Shown piece after piece: positions 60,216 through 64,000 of a DNA stretch of 64,000 bases. Position 1 is the first letter of the stretch. Every line of letters starts with the position of its first letter. The position numbers and the translations under genes were made by a program. The notes under the pieces are model-generated. The model ran no database searches, was not told the origin of the DNA, and worked only from the letters and a program-made list of their open reading frames with translations. The stretch is from Cliona cf. orientalis (taxonomy: Eukaryota > Porifera > Demospongiae > Clionaida > Clionaidae): contig OZ005689.1 of assembly GCA_963930775.1 (NCBI GenBank), positions 37,152,993 to 37,216,992 of the forward strand. The letters are read 5' to 3'.

Positions 60216-62343
60216 CAGGTGTTCTCCTGATAAACCTCCTAGCTGCAGCCAACGCTCCACCATATTCCATGTAGTAGAGCTGTCCAGCCAGTTCAGGCCA
60301 GGTAGCTCGGGGGGAGTACTGGATGTAGTACTCTATAGCCCCCTTCCTGAAGTCAGCAGAAGTAGAGGTTTTCCCTCTTATCTCCTTTCGTATGGAGCTC
60401 GGCACTTGCAGAATCCACGTAGCCAGTTTATCATCGTCAACTGTAGCAGTGACCATGAAGATGTTTTGACGGGTGAAGCTGTGGTCTGAGGAATAAGGAG
60501 ACAAAGGATCTGCATCATGTACACATTATGCACACACCATAATCATCATTACAACTCTGAGCTGATCCAACAGGACAGGGAGTGACAGCCAACACATACT
60601 GCACACTCATGTGGTGACCCCATACACATGCTCACATACAAACTGACGACCATTACCAGATCGAGGTGCACACTGAGCACATTACTATAGTATATGCAAG
60701 CAGAGCAGCAGAATGGTCTAGTGACTGGATCTACTGTGAGATACTATTCACCTCATGCATTGGCTGCATGGCTACACACTTTATACACATGCCATGGATG
60801 GAACAACCTTGTACATGTGTACCTCATGTTCATGCCCACTAATTGGTGTGCACATGCTTATTAATCTGAGTATATTAACTGGAATTGTATATATACCTGT
60901 CAATGACAATACAAGACACTGCTCAACATACCAGTCACTTTCTCTGCATACTGATGAATCCGGTTGGCTAGTGAATGTTCCCCCTCCCCGTCCAGTCGTG
61001 TTATTAGTAGCCTCCAGGAGGCTAGGGGGTGGTGATCCACCCACCATAACACTCCTGCACTCTTACGCTCTTCCTCTGAAACATATATCCTCTCAATCCT
61101 CCGCCCCTCAGACCCAGGGAGCTGAAGGACACCATAAAATAGTGTCTCCCAGTTGAGCTCTTTGAGTTCCTTTAGAACATTGTCGTGTGTTAGAGCTGTG
61201 GCAGGGAAAGGGAAACAGTTTACCTGACTGACAGTATCCATACAAATAATTAACCAATATTTAGGGCATTAAAATAATATTTAAATTTACACTATGAATG
61301 TTAGATTATTAAAAAAAGTCATTCATAAAACGATTTACCGTGTTTATGCAAATACTCTCATATATACGTATGGCGATCCCGTACTGAACCGCCAAATTTA
61401 AATCCGCCAATATTCTTGCAATAGCGATTTTGGACTCAACCGCCAAATTTAATGCCCGCCAATATTTCCGGCTATACGGTATACAATTTACTCAGGGATA
61501 ATTGGTGAACTACTAGATCGTCTTTGAAAATGATCTTAATGATTGTATAATGCATGCATTATGGCCATGATCGTGGCATGCAGTCTCATAAGCAGGGTAA
61601 TATTTAGTCTCGTGCCCAGCCCCCTTTCACGCACGCGGAGAGAAGGGGTCTGGCCAAACATGTATAGGGCCCGTGTTGCCCGTGCAACATACAGTGCGCG
61701 CCAATCAGATGCACAGATCAAGTCACATGATTGCGCGGGCATGAACGGAATGCACATTAACGATTGTGCGCGTGCGCGTTCGTACGAAATAGAACCATCG
61801 GTATCCAAAGGAATGTTAATTTATTCGCGTTTCTTATTCACGCACACCATAAATATGTGACGTCATACATTCCTCGGCGACACGGGCCCTATACACGTTT
61901 GGCCAGACCCCTTCTCTCCACGTGCGTGAAAGGGGGCTGGGCACGAGACTAGGTAATATTTAATTCACGGTACACAAATTTAATGTCCATTTCCGTATTA
62001 AACAAAGCCACAGGAATGTCTGAATCAATGGAGCATGAATCTCATTAAGATACAGGAAGTGGTTGGTCTGGGCATGCTCACCAGTCGAGTCAGACCCTAC
62101 TCATTAGTTTGTCACACCCACCCCGGAAACAGGAAACCAGGATAAATTAACTAAGGGCTCGCTTCCGTTCAATGTAATTGTAAGGAAGTCCCTTCAGTAA
62201 GCAAAGATAATTAGCATAATAATTTTTAATTCAGAATCGCTACTGTATCTACTCTCTGTCGACTCACCATGGCGTCGTTTTCGAGAGTTTTTCTTCTTTC
62301 TCGCGATAGGCTTTGCGGTGGAGTCGTCACTGTAGCCACCCAT
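60216..62343 (-). CDS. Protein with two Death-like domains (3' part unseen)
   Basis: Three exons on the minus strand: 62343-62268, 61195-60932 and 60509-60216. All junctions are phase 1. Exon 1 encodes MGGYSDDSTAKPIARKKKNS and a basic stretch. Exon 2 is a Death-like module (DNVLKELKELNWETLFYGVL, then SEEERKSAGVLWWVDHHPLA, SWRLLITRLDGEG, LANRIHQYAEKVTG), a pattern typical of sponge Death-domain proteins. Exon 3 is a second module (DDDKLATWILQVPSSIRKEI ... GAIEYYIQYSPRATWPELAG ... ARRFIRRTPG) ending in a GTAAGT donor. Such domains mediate homotypic assembly in innate immune or apoptotic signalling; the specific pathway cannot be told. Later exons are not recognisable before the MITE at 59.3-60.0 kb. 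All 211 visible codons are open. Confidence 0.75.
61605..61951. mobile_element. 9-bp-TSD MITE family, copy D
   Basis: 347 bp; TIR TAGTCTCGTGCCCAGCCCCC. Identical 9-bp direct repeats GGTAATATT at 61596-61604 and 61952-61960. It lies in intron 1 of the Death-like gene. Confidence 0.9.
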
Positions 62344-62354
62344 ATAGAAAAGAC

Positions 62355-62725
62355 AAGGTTGTAACATGTATGTCACAACCTTGTGAGGGTGTTGCTACCT
62401 TGTTACAAGCATGTACAACCTTGTAATATGCATGTACAACCTTGTAGGGAGAATGTAGCAGTGATGGCTACATTGTGATGAGAATGTACAACCTTGATAC
62501 AACCATGTACAACCTTGTATGGAGATTGTGGTCATTATGATGAACATGTACAACCCTGTATGGAGATTGTGGTCATTATGATGAACATGTACAACCCTGT
62601 TTGGAGATTGTGGCTATTATGATGAACATGTACCACCTGGATTCAACCATGTATAACCTTGTGCAGAGACTGTGGCAGATCAGATACTGTTGTGATAACA
62701 GTGTGATCAACATGTACAACCATGA
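62355..62725. repeat. Minisatellite, TGTACAACCTTGTA units
   Basis: Repeats of AACATGTACAACCCTGTATG followed by GAGATTGTGGTCATTATGATG, unit about 41 bp in the regular part (62500-62640), degenerate at the edges. It sits just upstream of the first exon of the Death-like gene. Confidence 0.85.
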
Positions 62726-62950
62726 CATTGTAATGAATGTATAATAATAATATTATGCATATTATAGTGTGGTAGTTACAAATTATATGCACATATTCCA
62801 ATATCTATCACAAGTTACAATAATATAATATTATTAATAATTAATTCTTTGGTTGTGCATGGTCAAAAGACAATAATTATAAGAATTCATGTGGGACTAT
62901 ATTAAAGAGAAAGGTATTATCATTCTACTTCTTTAGAATTAGGAAGCATG

Positions 62951-64000
62951 CTAATGAATACATGGGATGTAGTCTTTTGAACATCCATAATCAGATATTT
63001 TATCTTCAATATGTTCAATAGGAATTATACAATATTCTTCAGATCTACAAGTATAAAGAAGAGTGCAATAAACAAGCAAAAAAAAACACTGAGTGATTAA
63101 TTCAGCATACCTAGGTGGTTGAAAGGCCAAGATGTGCTGGTTAATAGCAGCATGGGTAATATGGTCTTCACAGAGTTCGAGACTTGATGTTCTTAAGAAA
63201 ATAACCAATGCATAAAATTTACTCTGCTCAGATTGTCTGAGCACTAGTAACTTCTTAAGTAAACCATACTGACATCCTTCACCATTCACTACTGAGACAC
63301 AGGAATCATTACGCTTCGTAGCTTTTGTGCAAGCTTCCGCTGATACTACTCTGTTTGTCTTATTTAGCAACAGTTGAGAGTACGAAAGAATGTTCATGTC
63401 TTCACATCCAATGGCGCCTAGTTGTGTAAATAGCTCCATTTCACTTTCTGTAAGTGAAGTAAGCTTTGGATCTCCTAGTAGGGTGTGATCCTCTGTCACA
63501 GAAAGTCCCTCCTTCCTGACATAATAGGTATGTAAAATATGCAGTGAAATCACATCTTAGGTAATCGTCACTTATCTACACCATGTCATAATAATAATAT
63601 TGTACAAAAGGTCAATCGCACCTGGGCAATCACCCCCTCCCCAATCGATTAATCCTTCACTATACACATCAACTTCTATACTTAGTGCAGGGGTCACTTG
63701 AGGTCAATGAGATTCGTAATCATGCTTTTAACACATACCAAACTATAAGTTCATACAGATGTAATTGAGGGTGTCATTAATACAATGGACAAAATATGAA
63801 TAGAGCATTTTCAATTATTTTGTTGAGGTTTATCTTATCCAGCAACTGTGAGCCTCCATCTCTATAGTAATGACCTACCGTGAACACTTTCTTTTAGTGT
63901 TTAGCTGCTGATAAAATTTTTCTTCAGCTGTTACAGTATCAGACTGAAATGTTGACTCAGCAATGTATGGCAAGGTTTGTAGCATATTTATGTGGCTAAC
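62951..64000 (-). CDS. C-terminal part of a CACTA-like transposon protein (runs off window)
   Basis: Three minus-strand exons, 64000-63879 (partial), 63515-63111 and 63044-62951, join in phase 2 at both introns and end at a TAG at 62951-62953. Visible text: TVTAEEKFYQQLNTKRKCSR, then LLGDPKLTSLTESEMELFTQ, AIGCEDMNILSYSQLLLNKT, NDSCVSVVNGEGCQYGLLKK, FYALVIFLRTSSLELCEDHI and SEEYCIIPIEHIEDKISDYG. The sequence of blocks (a YGLL/YG.V strand pair, AL..FL, and an I.P...I end) resembles the C-terminal region of CACTA/EnSpm-type and related transposon proteins in sponges and cnidarians. That assignment is from pattern memory only. The 5' part, including any catalytic domain, is outside the window. 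Confidence 0.6.

Overview
This window is animal DNA, most likely from a sponge (demosponge). The evidence is very short introns (about 50-70 nt), two tandem Death-like modules of a type I know from sponge gene families, a secreted protein of a cnidarian/poriferan family, and multicopy poriferan/cnidarian families (a RecQ-like helicase, DUF6589-like and DUF7869-like proteins). AT-rich intergenic DNA is packed with short inverted-repeat transposons, minisatellites and microsatellites. Identity is inferred from recognised protein motifs; no database search was possible.

Layout. 0-6.6 kb: a foldback element, then a decayed RecQ-like helicase (+) converging tail to tail on a decayed DUF6589-like gene (-), then two MITEs. 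6.6-16.4 kb: a near-perfect inverted repeat with about 4 kb arms and a 1.4 kb spacer that holds a tRNA-like sequence. 16.4-28.3 kb: one intact gene (REXO4/ISG20-like DEDDh exonuclease, -), GT/GA-rich tandem duplications, a 9-bp-TSD MITE family (one copy nested in another) and a 19-bp perfect hairpin. 28.3-32.4 kb: an unrecognised ORF ending at a 23-bp assembly gap, an array of repeated promoter/first-exon units with mostly GC-type splice donors, and a minisatellite. 32.4-38.3 kb: a complete 4.15 kb piggyBac element with TIRs and TTAA-type target site, then a 190-bp tandem repeat split by a hAT-type MITE.

38.6-40.4 kb: an intact three-exon secreted-protein gene. 41-45 kb: a Tigger/CENP-B-type transposase fragment, a 679-bp MITE and a frameshifted gene fragment. 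46.5-52.3 kb: two adjacent + strand genes, a six-exon 816-aa protein of no family I recognise (the 43.8-44.9 kb fragment is its paralog) and a ten-exon coiled-coil protein ending in a SANT/Myb-like tail. 53-56 kb: a single promoter/first exon related to the 29-31 kb array, and a Tc1/mariner (IS630-type) transposase broken by stops and by an inserted inverted-repeat element. 56-59 kb: two minus-strand genes of multicopy families, both broken. 60.2-62.3 kb: a Death-like domain gene whose visible exons are all bounded by phase-1 introns. 62.9-64 kb: the 3' end of a gene resembling the C-terminal part of CACTA-type transposon proteins, running off the window.

The intact host-type genes (exonuclease, secreted protein, Death-like protein, 816-aa protein) keep open frames and phase-consistent introns, so the many frameshifts in transposon-like genes are more likely real decay than general sequencing error.
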